From the NCBI GenBank assembly GCA_012845835.1, contig JABAKD010000008.1:12092980-12156979 (forward strand): a DNA stretch of 64,000 bases. Reading direction: 5' to 3'. Under the pieces are notes generated by a model that was given only the letters and a program-made list of their open reading frames with translations, searched no databases and was not told the DNA's origin. Of this stretch, positions 1 to 11,266 are shown piece by piece. The stretch comes from Undaria pinnatifida (Eukaryota > Sar > Phaeophyceae > Laminariales > Alariaceae). Each line of letters opens with the position of its first letter. The first letter of the stretch is position 1. A program made the position numbers and the translations under genes.

Positions 1-3000
1 TGCTGGTGGCTAGCTGCTGATGTACGCTTTGCTGATCGCGGTTGATATATCGCTCTTGTTTTGGAAACGATTTGCAGTACCAACCTCGGTACTTATACAA
101 CCTCGATACTTGTACTTATCTGATTAGACCACGCCTTACCCTTCCTAAAGTACGAAGCACGGCTATACAGCAGTGTGGCGTATTGCCGACTTCATTTTAT
201 TTTACATGATCTGCTCGCTAGTAGCTGCGGACATACGCTTTGCTAATCGCGGATGATTTACCGCTCCGATCGACGCGGCTGTGTGGTCCAGGCGTGCTTT
301 CGGCTTTGCTGCCCATTGTTGATATACGGACGTGCTGGCTATGTTACATATGTCTGCGGGGCGGTGCCTGAGAAGGGTTTGCTGTGCTGATTGCTGTTGA
401 TATACAGCTGCGCCAGAAAAGCTCTCCGTTCGCTGATCGCGGTTGATAGACCGTACTGGTGATATACAGCTGCGCCGGATATGCTGTTGCTTTGCTGATA
501 CACCACCCTGGTCGACACCGCTGCGCCAGACATGCTATAGCTTGGTCGGTGTAGATACCGCTGCGTCAGACATGATTTCGCTTTGATCGCGGTTGATAGA
601 GTGTGTGTCAGACATGATTACGCTTTGATCGCGGTTGATAGAGTGCGCTGGTGATATACAGCTGCGCCAGAGATGCATTTGCTTTGCTGATCGCGGTTGA
701 TACACCGCCCAGGTCGACACGGCTGTGTCGACCAGAAATGCTTTCGATTTATATATTTTTATTTTATGCTGTTGATATACAGCTATACCGCGCTGGTGAT
801 ATACAGCTGCGCCAAAGATTATTTCGCTTTGCTGATTGTGGCTGATACACCGCCCAGGTCGACACGGCTGTGTCGACCAGAAGTGCTTTCGCTTCAGTTT
901 TGATTGCTGTTGATACACAGCTCTCGCGGTTGATACACCGCCCTGGTCGACACGGCGGTGTCGTCCAGAAGCGCTCTCGTTTTATTTATTTGTATTTATT
1001 GCTGTTGATATACAGCTATACCGCGCTGGTGATATACAGCTGCGCCAGAGATGCTTTTGTTTTGCTGTTCGCGGTTGAGGCACCGCCCAGGGCGACATGG
1101 CTGTGTCGACCAGAAGTGCTTTCGCTTTCGTTCTTAATTGCTGTTGATATACAGCTTTTGCGGTTGATATACCGCCCAGGTCGACACGGCTGTTTGGTCC
1201 AGGAATGCTTTTGCATTTATTTCTGATGGCTGTTGATATACAGCTATACCGCGCTGGTGATATACTGCTGCGCCGAATATGCTCTTGCTTTGCTGATAGC
1301 GGTTGATATACCGCCCAGGTCGACACGGCTGTGTCGTTCAGAAATACTTTTGCCATTATTTTCGATTGCTGTTTATATACAGCTCGGATATGCTTTCGCT
1401 TTGCTGATCGTGGTTGATATACCGCGCTGGTGATATACACTTGCGCCAGATATGTTTTTTGCTCTGCTGATCGTAGTTGATACCACCCTGGTCGACATGG
1501 CTGTGTCGTCCAGAAGTGCTCTCGCTTTCGATTTTGATGGCTGTTGATATACAGATACACCGCGCTGGTGATATACAGCTGCGCCAGAGATGCTTTTGCT
1601 TTGCTGATAGCGGTTGATACACCGCCCAGGTCGACACGGCTGTGTCGTCCAGAAGCCCTTTCACTTTAGTTTTATTGCTGTTGATATACAGCTATACCGC
1701 GCTGGTGATATGCAGCTGCGCCAGAGATGCTTTTGCTTAGCTGATCGCGGTTGATACACCGCCAAGGTCGACACGGCTGTGTCGTCCAGAAGCCCTTTCG
1801 CTTTAGTTTTGATTGCTGTTGATATACAGCTATACCGCGCTGGTGATATGCAGCTGCGCCAGAGATGCTTTTGCTTTGCTGATCGCGGTTGATACACCGC
1901 CCAGGTCGACACGGTTGAGTCGACCAGAAGTGCTTTCGCTTCGGTTTTGATTGCGGTTGATAGTACAGCTCTCGCCATTGATACACCGCCCTGGTCGACA
2001 CGGCTGTGTCGTCCAGACATACTTTCGCTTTAGGTTTATTTATTGCTGCTGATATACAGCTGTACCGCGCTGGTGATATACAGCTGCGCCAGAGATGATT
2101 TCGCTTTGATGATCGTGGTTGATACACCGCCCAGGTCGACACGGCTGTGTCGACCAGAAGTGCTTTCGCTTCAGTTTTGATTGCTGTTGATATACAGCTC
2201 TCGCGGTTGATATACCGCCCTGGTCGACACGACTGTGTCGTCCAGAAGTGCTTTCGCCTTATTTATTTTTTATTTATTGCTGTTGATATACAGCTATACC
2301 GCGCTGGTGTATACAGCTGCGCCAGAGATGCTTTTTTTTGCTGTTCGCGGTTGAGACACCGCCCAGGTCGACGCGGCTGTGTCGACCAAAAGTGCTTTCG
2401 CTTTCGTTTTTGATTGCTGTTAATATACAGCTTTCGCGGTTGATATACCGCCCTGGTCGACACGGCTGCGTGGTCCAGAAATGCTTTCGCTTTTATTTCT
2501 GATGGCTGTTGATATACAGCTATACCGCGCTGGTGATATACAGCTTCGCCGGATATGCTGATAGCGGTTGATATACCGCACTCGTCGACACGCTGTGTCG
2601 TCCAGAGGTGCTTTCGCCATAATGTTCGATTGCTGTTGATATACAGCGCAGATATGCTTTCGCTTTGCTGATCGTGGTTGATATACACTTGCGCCAGATA
2701 TGTTTTTGCTCTGCTGATCGCAGTTGATACCACCCTGGTCGACATGGCTGTGTCGTCCAGAAGTGCTTTCGATTTCGATTTTGATGGCTGTTGATATACA
2801 GCTACACCGCGCTGGCGAAATACAGCTGCGCCAGAGATGTCTTTGCTTTGCTGATTGCGGTTGATACACCGCCCAGGTCGACACGGCTGTGTCGACGAGA
2901 AGTGCTTTCACTTCAGTCTTCTGATCGCTGTTGACATACAGCTTTCGTGGTTAATATACCGCCCAGGTCGACACGGCTGCGTCGTCCAGAAGTGCTTTCG

Positions 3001-6000
3001 CTTTAATTTGGATTGCTGTTGATATACAGCTACACCACGCTGGTGATATACAGTTGCACCAGAGATGCTTTTGCTTTGCTGATCGCGGTTGATACACCGC
3101 CCAGGTCGACACGGCTGTGTCGACCAGAAATGCTTTCGATTTTGTTTTTGATTGCTATTTATATGCAGCTCTCGAGGTTGATATACCGCCCAGGTCGACA
3201 CGACTGTGTCGTCCAGACGTGCGTTTGCTTTGGTTTTTGATGGCTGTTGATATACAGCTATGCCGCGCTCATGACGGACAGCTGCGCCGGTTATGCTCTT
3301 GCTTTGCTGATAGCGATTTATATACCGCACTGGTCGGCGCGGCTATGTCGTCCAGAAGCGTTTTCGCTTTAGATTTTGATTGCTGTTTATATACAGCTCA
3401 GACATGCTTTGACTTTGCAGATCACGGTTGATATACAGCTGCGCCAGGTATGTTTTGCTTTGCTGATCGCGGTTGATACCGCCTTCGTCGACATGGCTGC
3501 GTCATTCAGAAGTGCTTTCGATTTCGACTTGGATGCTGTTGTATGCAGCTATATTGCCCTGGTGACATGCAGCTGCACCAGATATGGCTTAGCTCTGCTG
3601 ATCGCGGTTGATATACAGCGCTGGTGAAATACAGCTGCGCCAGATATGCTTTTGTTTTGCTGATCGTGGTTGATATACCGCTCTGGTCGACACGGCTGCA
3701 TTTTCTAGTAGTGCTTTCGCTTCAGGTTTTGATTGCTGCTGATATACAACTACATCACGCTGTTGATTTACATCTGCGCCAGATATGTTTCTGCTTTGCT
3801 GATCGCGGTTGATATATTGCTCGACACGGTCGTGTCGTCCAGAACGGCTTCGCTTTAAGTTTTTGATGCCTGTTGACGTACAGCTATACCGCGCTGGTGA
3901 CATACATCTGCGCCAGATATTTCTCTTCCGGCGGATCGCGGATGATATACCGCTCTGGTCGACACGGCTGTGTTGTCCAAAACGGCATCGCTTAAAGCTT
4001 TCGATGGCTCTTGATATACAGCTGCGCTATATATGCTTCCGCTATGCTGATTGCAGTTGATGTTCCGCGCTGTTGATACACAGCTGCGCTCTGGCTGCCA
4101 CGGGTGTGTCGTCCAGAGTGGCTTCGCTTTAAGTTTTTGATTGCTGTTGACATACAGCTGTACCGCGCTGGTGACATACATGTGCGCCAGATATGTTTCT
4201 TGCTGCTGATCGCGGTTGATCTATCGCCCTGGTCGACGCAGCTGCGTCGTCCAGAACGGTTTCGCTTTAACCTTTTGATGGCTGTTGATATATAGCTGCG
4301 CCAGATATATATGCTCCCGCTGTGCTGATAGCGGTTAATGTTCCGCGCTGTTGATATACAGCTGTGCCAGATATTATTTCCCTTTGCTGATCGCGGTTGG
4401 TATACCGTGGTGTTGATATACAGTTGCGCCGGGTATGCTTTTGCTTTGCTGATCGCGGTTGATATACCGCGCTGGTGATGTACAGCTGCGGCAGATATGC
4501 TTTTGATTTACTGAACGCGATTGATATACCACGCTGGTGATATACAGTTGCGCCATATATGCCTTTGCTTTGCTGATCGCGGTTGATGTCCTGCCCTCGT
4601 CGGCTGCGTCGCCCAGCAGGGCTTTCGCTTATAGTTTTGATTGCTGTTGATACACAGCTATACCGCGCTGCTGTTGATATACGGCTGTGCCGGATAGTGC
4701 TAGATATTCTTCGCTTCGCTGATCGCAGTTGATATACCGCGCTGGTAATACGCAGTTGCGCTAAATAGGCATTTGCTTGGCTAATTTCGCAGTTGATATT
4801 CCGCCCTGGTCGACACGGCTGTGTCGTCCAGAAGCCCTTTTGCTTTAGTTTTGACTGCTGTTCATATGCAGCTATACCGCGCTAGTGATATACAGCTGCG
4901 ATATGCTCTTGCTTTGCTGATTGCGGTTGATACACCACTCTGTGTGACAGGGTTGTGTCGTCCAGAAGGGTTTTCGCTTCAGTTTTCTGATTGCTGTTGA
5001 ATCCGGCGCGCCAGACATTATTTTGCTTTGCTGATCGCGGTTTATATACAGCGGCACCAATTGTATTTTGCGTTGCTGATTGCGGTTGATTTACGGCGCT
5101 GGTGATAACAGCTGTGTCATAGATGCCTTTGGCTTGCTTATCGCGGTGAATTTACCGCTCTGGCAGTCACGACCGTGTCGTCCAGCAGCGCTGTCGCTTT
5201 GGTGTCCTGACCGCTGTTGATATATTGCTACGACAGTATGTTTTCGCTCGGCTGATCGCGGTTGATACACCGCACTTTGATATGCAGCTGTGCCAGATAT
5301 ACTTTCTTTCTGTGGATCGCAGTTGATATACCGCTCTGCTCGACACGGCAGTGTGGCCCAGAAGTGCTTTCGCTTTCCTGATCGTAGTTGATATACGACT
5401 GGATTAGTTGTGTTTTCGCGTTGCCGATTGGTTATGCCACAGTGGGGACATACACACTTCATGACCGGCTGGGCCAAACGTGATTTCGCTCTGCTGATCA
5501 CCATGGATGTACGGCTATGCCAGATATGCTTTCGCGCTGCTGACCGTGGTTACATCGCTCTGGTCGACACGACTGTCGCCCAGCAGCGTTTTCGCTTTGC
5601 TGCTCGGGGTTGATATGCAGCTGTGCCTTTTGTACTTTCGCCTTGAAAAAATCGCGGGCGCGGGTGTGCCTGAGGGAGTTGGTTTTGCCGATCGCTGTTG
5701 ATATACAGGGGTCGCAGATATTCTTTCGCTTTGCGGATCGCGGGGATCGACCGCTCTGGTCGATACGGTTGTGGCGTCTTGAATGGCCTTCGCTTTGCTG
5801 TTTGTTGACATACGACTGGGCTGGGCGTATTTTGCTTTGACGATACGCGTCTAGGCGATCTCGCTGGGCCGATCGCGGTTGATGTGCTGCCCTGGTCGAC
5901 TGATCGCGGTTAATGTACCGCCCTGGCCGACACGGCTGCGTCGTCCAGCAGTGCATCTGCTTCCTTGCTCACGGTTGATTCACGGCTGGGTTAGTTGTAT

Positions 6001-6010
6001 TTTGCTGTGC
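1..6010. repeat. Satellite array, ~137-138 bp degenerate tandem unit
   Basis: The whole stretch is built from one recurring unit. Landmark words recur in fixed order: GCTGTTGATATACAGC, then CGCGCTGGTGATATACAGC, GCGCCAGAGATGC, TTTGCTGATC, GCGGTTGATACACCGC, CCAGGTCGACACGGC, TGTGTCGTCCAGAAG and TGCTTTCGCTTT. The word GCGGTT falls at 1610, 1747 and 1885, giving spacings of 137 and 138. Units are most regular at about 600-3200 and become shorter, reshuffled and more diverged after 3300. Open frames on both strands (for example 982-1560 minus, 192 codons) encode reiterated peptides, but this follows from a unit close to a multiple of three. I see no start context, domain or codon signature of a gene, so I call it non-coding satellite. 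It runs off the left edge of the window. Confidence 0.93.
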
Positions 6011-8440
6011 TGATTAGTTAGGCTGCTCATTGACATGGTGGTATTACGGTTGCTATCGGTTGCTATTGTTTCGCTCCTCGCTAGCAATATATCGCTTCCA
6101 TAGGCACGGCGGTGCCAGCGGGCTTTGCGTCGCTGACGTCGGTACGGCAGTAGCAGCGTTTTTTTTTGTTCCGCTGGCCTCGGTACGTTGTGCTGCCACC
6201 TCTCTGGTCGCTGGTTGGGTGTAGTGGATATACCACCATCGCTGGATCGGCTTTGCCGGGGATATGTTGTCTTGCCAGTTGCTGAGGTACACAGATGGTT
6301 CGGCTGTCTTCATTGCCGCGGCTGACTCTCGGATCGCGGCTGAGATACAGCTATGGCGGACATGGGTCAGCGTTGCGACCGCTATACCACTCGTTACTGT
6401 TGATATACACTTCATGCTGACGCAGTTTAATCAGAGGCGACTGCGTGTGTCGCGGGTTGCGGGGTTACACAGCTAGGGTTGGTGTGCTGACAACGTCGTT
6501 GCAGTCGATACGGCATATATCTCGGATGCCGATGCCGCTGCTCCCTTGTCTTCTCACCGACGCGCGCGGGTTACGGTTTAATAATGGGCGGGGTTACCAT
6601 GTGGCAGGTTAACCCGCTTCTGTTGCGAGAGATAGAGACTTTGCGAAACAAGATCGGAACGAACTCATGGTCTAACTTCGCTGGTTGCTGGTTGGTTGCG
6701 GTTAGCACACGTATCTTGCTGGTTGCTGTGTTCATCCAGATGTTGACAATTATCTTCGTGCCGCTACTGATTCACGGGTCGCGGTTGAGACACAGTTGTT
6801 GGTGACATGGGTCAGGGTGGCGACCGCTATACCGACCGCTATACCGACCGCTGTACCTCTCTTTACTGTGGATATACAGTTCATGCTGATGCAGTTTCAT
6901 CAGGGATGGCTGCATGTTTCGCTTGTTGCGGTGGTTACACAGCTATCGTTGACGCGCAGATCGAACAGTTATCACTGGCTCGGCTGCACCAGATGCTTTT
7001 GCTTTGCGGATTGCTGTGGGTACTAATACCCCCTTTGGGACTTCGGAGAGCAACGTTGACGAATATAACTGGCAATTGCAGGGTCAGCCACACGACGTTA
7101 CACGGGGTGCTAGCTTAAGGAGTGGGAATTTTCGAATTTTCATGTGCGACTCCAACGCAAGAAGCTGCGCGATACGCGCGTAGCATGACACACCGTGTGC
7201 TACGCACTCATGCTATGACGATGACCGCCTTTCTTACTTGTTTTATCGCTATGCGTGGGCTCCGAAAGGGGTAATGTCGGTATTAATGTGGGTATACAGC
7301 TGTCGCTGACACACGGCTGTGTGGATATGCAACCATCATTGGCACTGTTGTGCCAGAGATGGTTTCACTTTGCTGATCACTGTTGATATACAGCTGTGCC
7401 AAAAGTACTTTCGCTTTGCGGGTTGCTGCTAACATACAGCTATTGCCCACACTGATGTGTTGTCGCTGTTGCCTCGCTAGTCGCCGTTGATAGTCGTTGA
7501 TCACTGTCGCTGGTGATATACAGCGGTTGATGGCACAGCTGTCATATTGGCTGTTTCGTCGCTAATTGCTGTTATACGACGATCTCCGGCGCGGGCTATC
7601 GACTGTTGCTTCGCTGATCAATGTTGGTATACAACAATCTCCGGCGCAGCCGTGCCGGAGCTGCTTTGCGTGACTGCTGACGTGGCTGGGGTATGGTTGC
7701 GGTGGCTTCGCTAGCCGCTGTCGGTATACAGCAATCACGGGCACGGTTGTGCCAGAGGCTCTACTTCGCTGACCTCGGCGTGGCAGTGCCAGGGGCTTCT
7801 GGTTGGCGGATCTCGGCCCGGCGGTGCTGGAGACTTTGTTTTTGCTGATGTCTATAGATATACAGCTATGACTGGCACGGCGGTATTATCTCTGGGCCGC
7901 TGCAGTTGATTTGCTTGTTGCTGATGATAGTTTCTGGGTGCTGTATCAATATATAAAAGCTATCGATCACACGACTGTGTCCATACATAATGGCCGCTGC
8001 TTCGTGGATTGAGATTGTTGTACCATCATCGCTATCACGGCGGTGCCGGAGATGCTTTTGCCTAGCTGATTGCTGATGTCAAACAGATACTGACGCCTGT
8101 CTTCGTCGCCGCTATTGCTTCGCAAGTCGCGGTTGACAGACAGTTATGGCTGACATGGGGTCAGAGTTGCGCCCGCTATACCGCTTGTTACTCTGTCAAT
8201 ATGCATGTAATGCTTACGCAGTTTTATCAGAGGTGATAGTGTGTATCGCTGGTGGCAGTGATTACACATCTATGGTTGATGTGCTGACAACGTGCTTACA
8301 GTCGACACTGCATGAATTTCAACGGATACCGAGACGGCTGCCCCCATGTCTTCCTACCTACGCGCGGGGGCTACGGTTTGATAACGGGCGGGTGTCGCGG
8401 TGTGGCGGGTAAACCCGCTTCTGCTGCGAGGACTCGACAC
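6011..8440. repeat. Diverged right flank of the satellite with three copies of a second module
   Basis: Satellite vocabulary (GTTGATATACAGC, TTGCTGATC, GTGCCAGAGATG) persists but is sparse. A longer module is present three times in direct orientation, at about 6330-6660, 6774-6965 (shorter) and 8120-8440. It reads through a cacagttatggctgacatgg-like start, GGGTCAG, GACCGCTATACC, CATGCTGATGCAGTTT and CATCAG. In the first and third copies it continues through GTGCTGACAACGT, GTTACGGTTTAATAA-like sequence and GTGGCGGGTAAACCCGCTTC. The copies are clearly homologous but well diverged by eye. The region looks like an older or edge portion of the array; no gene is supported. Confidence 0.75.
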
Positions 8441-8817
8441 GCTAAATATAGCTCGTCCGTAACCCAGTACAGGTACCTTTCGACGGCCCCATCCCCGGGT
8501 CCCTCTCCACGTGAATTGGGCGTACATGCACCGGCAGGGTGTACGCCGCGACGGGTGGGTGGGCGCATCGCTGACCCAGTAGCCCCCAACGCCCCTCGAT
8601 CTGGGCGCTCCGCGGATAAGAACGCAACGCCCGCGCGCCAGGGGAGTTGGAGGTCGGGACGGGGTCGGGGTCGCCGGGGAGGCGGCGACCGCGGCCTACT
8701 CGCTTCTCCTGCCATTCTGCCGCCCGCCCCCGGTCCGCCCGGGCGATATCTGAGCGGGCTGACTATAAATCTCGGTTGCAGGCCCTGTTTAATTTTAATT
8801 TTTTTTTTTTTTTTTTT
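8441..8817 (+). other. GC-rich segment ending in a run of 19 T
   Basis: Composition changes abruptly from the satellite to a clearly GC-rich stretch with GGGGTCGGGG-type runs, ending in ATAAATCTCGGTTGCAGGCC, an AT-rich spacer and T19 (8799-8817). Long overlapping frames on both strands (8312-8887 plus, 8371-8844 minus) are expected from the low stop-codon density and look like low-complexity R/G/P sequence. A T-run could be a polymerase III terminator, but I found no convincing A or B box upstream. Origin unknown. Confidence 0.4.
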
Positions 8818-9490
8818 GCTAGCTACTGATAGTATCGCAGACACATGCGTGACTCATGGCAGCTGTTCCTATTTCGTTACATCATAATTTGGCTGTTAGG
8901 TAATGGTAGGTAGGAGTGGCCCGGAGTCGCGCTGTTAGTGTCTGTGCTACCGTCAGGTTTTCTCGATGGGTTGGCTGGACACACAGCATCACTTCGACGC
9001 TCGCTTAGTTGTTTAGCAGAACAAGGGGCGTGAAATGTTTCCCCCCGGTTTTAACGTACGATGCTGTGTATTGACATTCAGATAGTCTTGTATTGGCATT
9101 CGCGGTAGGTGGGCGCGGATGAATGGCTCTGGCACCTAAATCATCGCCAGACTGGCGTGCGGCCTATTCTACCCTCAATTCCACAGCTTTCCGCCGAACA
9201 TCGGTGGGGGGACACATGGGCGATTCTCAACCCCTCGCCCACATTGCCTGTTTCGGCAGACGTATTTAGGGACCCGATGCAATGGCCGCTCCGACGGTGG
9301 TCGTGGCATGCCCCGGCGTAGGACGCCGGCGCGGGGGGGTGCGCGTTTGTGCCGGGTTTCGTGCGCAAACACGAAGCGGTTTGGGACGAACTCGTCCTGC
9401 AGGAACACCCACTCCGTGACGAGCTTACATCATGCTGATGCTTGGAACATGGAGCAAGCAGTACCGAGGTACCATGTATGTTTTACGGTG
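8818..9490. other. No recognisable feature
   Basis: Mixed-composition sequence. I see no domain-bearing frame, tandem repeat or RNA gene. Short frames on both strands at 9109-9408 overlap one another and lack recognisable motifs. Confidence 0.5.
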
Positions 9491-9495
9491 ACTAC

Positions 9496-10230
9496 TGCTG
9501 CTCTTACGGGGGGCACCTATCAAACCAGTGACGGTGCTTCTAAGCGAACGCAAAAGTAGGCTAATCCTAATTGATTTACCACACCCGCCGGTCCTTCGCC
9601 TCGTGCACGCCACTGTATGGAAACAATTTTTAAGAAGTTTGGGTGAGGCGACGACCCCAGTCCGGTAGCCCATGCAGAGTATAAGAAGCAATGGAAGTAT
9701 GGGTAGGCCCACCGGCTGGGGGAGGAGGCCTCATCTAATCGAATACTTACTTTAAATGATCGGTGAAGCCGCAGAAGAATACTGCAGTAAAATCGGGTTT
9801 CCAGAAAATGAGACATCGATGGTACGGAGGTGGCTCCATGATTTGGAACCGGTGAATTACTTGGAGAATCTAGGCCACATCGATCATTGTGCATGTTTCC
9901 CACGAACCCAAACCCAGAGAACATACGTTGAATGAGAAATACTGACCATCCCACCCACCCAGCTTATGCATGCAGTAGTTTCTTGTTTTACAACCTTTGC
10001 GGACCGGAGAAGTCTGCGAGCGCCTTGCCACACTCAGCCCCGTGCGGAAGCAACCAGAGATGTCTTCAAATGGATCCAAGATTGGAACAAAGCTGTTGGT
10101 TCCGGCCTACTTGAGCCTATCTGAGGCACAGTACCGGAGCCACAACCATTGTCTTCAATCCCCGCCCAACGGGCAAGAACAAGAGGAAGCAGAAACCATT
10201 TCGGACCACCCTAGACATCCTGCGTGCTGA
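9496..10230 (+). pseudogene. Decayed protein-coding remnant, unidentified
   Basis: Plus-strand frames read like real protein broken by stops and shifts. One segment ends ...LILIDLPHPPVLRLVHATVW. A second, ATG at about 9757 and 59 codons long, contains EAAEEYC and MVRRWLHDLEP. A third near 10050-10110 contains DVFKWIQDWNKAVG. Amino-acid composition (balanced charged and hydrophobic residues, W/Y present) differs from the random frames nearby. I do not recognise a family; a transposase or retroelement remnant is possible given the neighbourhood. Low confidence. Confidence 0.25.
9724..9796 (+). repeat. Direct repeat, copy 1 (~73 bp)
   Basis: The block beginning AGGAGGCCTCATCTAATC and ending AAGAATACTGCAGTA recurs at 10347-10419 in the same orientation with one visible substitution. 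Copy 1 lies across the start of the coding remnant. Copy 2 joins directly to the tail of the SINE-like element at 10420-10610. Confidence 0.85.
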
Positions 10231-10291
10231 GTAGCTGCTGCGCCGTGTTTTGTTTAGTTTATTATATTTATTTTATTTTCCAGGATTACAG

Positions 10292-10313
10292 CCGCGCTGA
10301 GCGCTCAGCGCGG
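10292..10313. repeat. Perfect 22-bp palindrome followed by a second hairpin
   Basis: Positions 10292-10302 are the exact reverse complement of 10303-10313 (arm CCGCGCTGAGC). Immediately downstream, 10325-10355 contains a second inverted repeat, GCCCTCCTGC / GCAGGAGGC, around a short TTCGG-type loop. An AT-rich stretch lies just upstream. Two stacked dyads in 65 bp could be a transposon end or a structured transcript; no function can be assigned. Confidence 0.8.
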
Positions 10314-10346
10314 AGGTACATCCCGGGCGAGGCCCTCCTGCTTCGG

Positions 10347-10419
10347 GGCAGGAGGCCTCATCTAATCCAATACTTACTTTAAATGATCGGTGAAGCCGCA
10401 GAAGAATACTGCAGTATTT
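10347..10419 (+). repeat. Direct repeat, copy 2 (~73 bp)
   Basis: Second copy of the block at 9724-9796. After it the sequence continues into GTATTTTTCAAGTTCGACAT. That word also occurs, without this block, at 56737-56760 next to another SINE-A-like copy, which marks the junction between the two repeat units. Confidence 0.85.
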
Positions 10420-10612
10420 TTCAAGTTCGACATGGATGGGGAAAATCTGAAAAGTTTATTATTGTGGATGGTGGGGATCGAACCCACGACCCGAAAACCC
10501 ATGGTCTGTCGACGACGCCATTTGTGAAGGTATTAGTGGGGTATTAGTTCGTTTGACCATTTGCCAAAGGTTAACCAATAGCTTGCCCAAACTAAGCCTT
10601 ATAGCAAGTACC
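10420..10612 (-). mobile_element. tRNA-derived SINE-like element, family A, copy 1
   Basis: On the minus strand, 10462-10510 contains a B-box/T-arm (GTGGGTTCGATCCCCAC) preceded by the A-box-like TGGCGTCGTCGACAGACC. Beyond this on the plus strand lies a block shared with other copies: GTATTAGTGGGGTATTAGT, TTTGACCATTTGCCAAAGG, TTAACCAATAGCTTGCCC and AAACTAAGCCTTATA. The other copies are at 56545-56785 and 57841-58000. The tRNA-like part lacks a full cloverleaf, so it is SINE-like rather than a tRNA gene. Directly after it, 10610-10640 carries CCTGTGACCACGGCTTGTC, the 3' tail of SINE family B, in plus orientation. Confidence 0.7.
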
Positions 10613-10854
10613 TGTGACCACGGCTTGTCTAGAATAAGCGCGCCAAGCGTAAACACCCGGTCGAGATGTGCCATCAAGTGCTGTAATACCAACAAATATC
10701 AGGCACAGACTTACACCAGCAGGTGTACTGGCTTTTTACTGCAGTACCTACCCATCCCCGCCCCTGTGGTCGTTGTCAGAAACTTTCAACCCTTTGCACT
10801 TTCTCAGCTAGAGCTTTACAACAGACTTCCCCTGATATGCCAACAACTTCAACT

Positions 10855-10912
10855 CCAACACCAACCGCTCCAACTCCAACTCCAACTCCAACTCCAACTG
10901 ATGCTGCCGCTG
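10855..10912 (+). repeat. CCAACT/CTCCAA microsatellite
   Basis: A short tandem run of CCAACT-type hexamers (reading T-P or Q-L repeats) passes into GCTGCCGCTGCC and CTGCAACTGCGACTG. It explains the open frames on both strands at 10553-11028, which I do not regard as genes. Confidence 0.8.
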
Positions 10913-11266
10913 CCACTGCCCCTGCAACTGCGACTGTTACTGAGCGTGCACGCCTTTCTGGCCTTTCCCCCTTCTGGTTGGGTTTGAGTGGAGCACAACT
11001 GCGTCTCATTCCGACTACTTTTGGTTAGGGAGCTCCCCGTCGTCCAGAAAATGTTTATCCCCCCCCCCCCAAAAAAAACTTTTTGGCGTACCTCTAGTCT
11101 ACACCGTAGTATTTGTTGTGTATACGCCTCCCACCAAAAACTAACCTTTACTGAAAACGTATCGTCTAAGAGGATATTCCGATGAATTAATCCCATGGCC
11201 TTACTTACGCGTGTCTTACAGCATAAATATGTGTATATATATATCGCAAACGAAAGTCATGGCGTT

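Noticed and set aside
339-5956. Many open frames of 60-192 codons on both strands in the first 6 kb
   Set aside because: They are the satellite unit translated repeatedly. The same peptide words recur in several frames and there is no domain or start context.
1-8440. CRISPR array or bacterial direct-repeat locus
   Set aside because: Units are adjacent, with no unique spacers of constant length and no cas-like genes. The context is eukaryotic.
8799-8817. Poly-A tail of a retroposed transcript
   Set aside because: The run is T on the plus strand at the right edge, so on the minus strand the A run would precede the body, the wrong end for a retroposed mRNA in this segment.
8312-8887. 191-codon plus-strand and 157-codon minus-strand frames
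   Set aside because: They overlap on opposite strands in GC-rich DNA, have low-complexity R/G/P composition, and the plus frame runs through T19 as poly-phenylalanine.
10462-10512. A tRNA gene on the minus strand
   Set aside because: A box and B box are present, but the acceptor and anticodon stems do not pair and a shared non-tRNA body follows, so I called it SINE-like.
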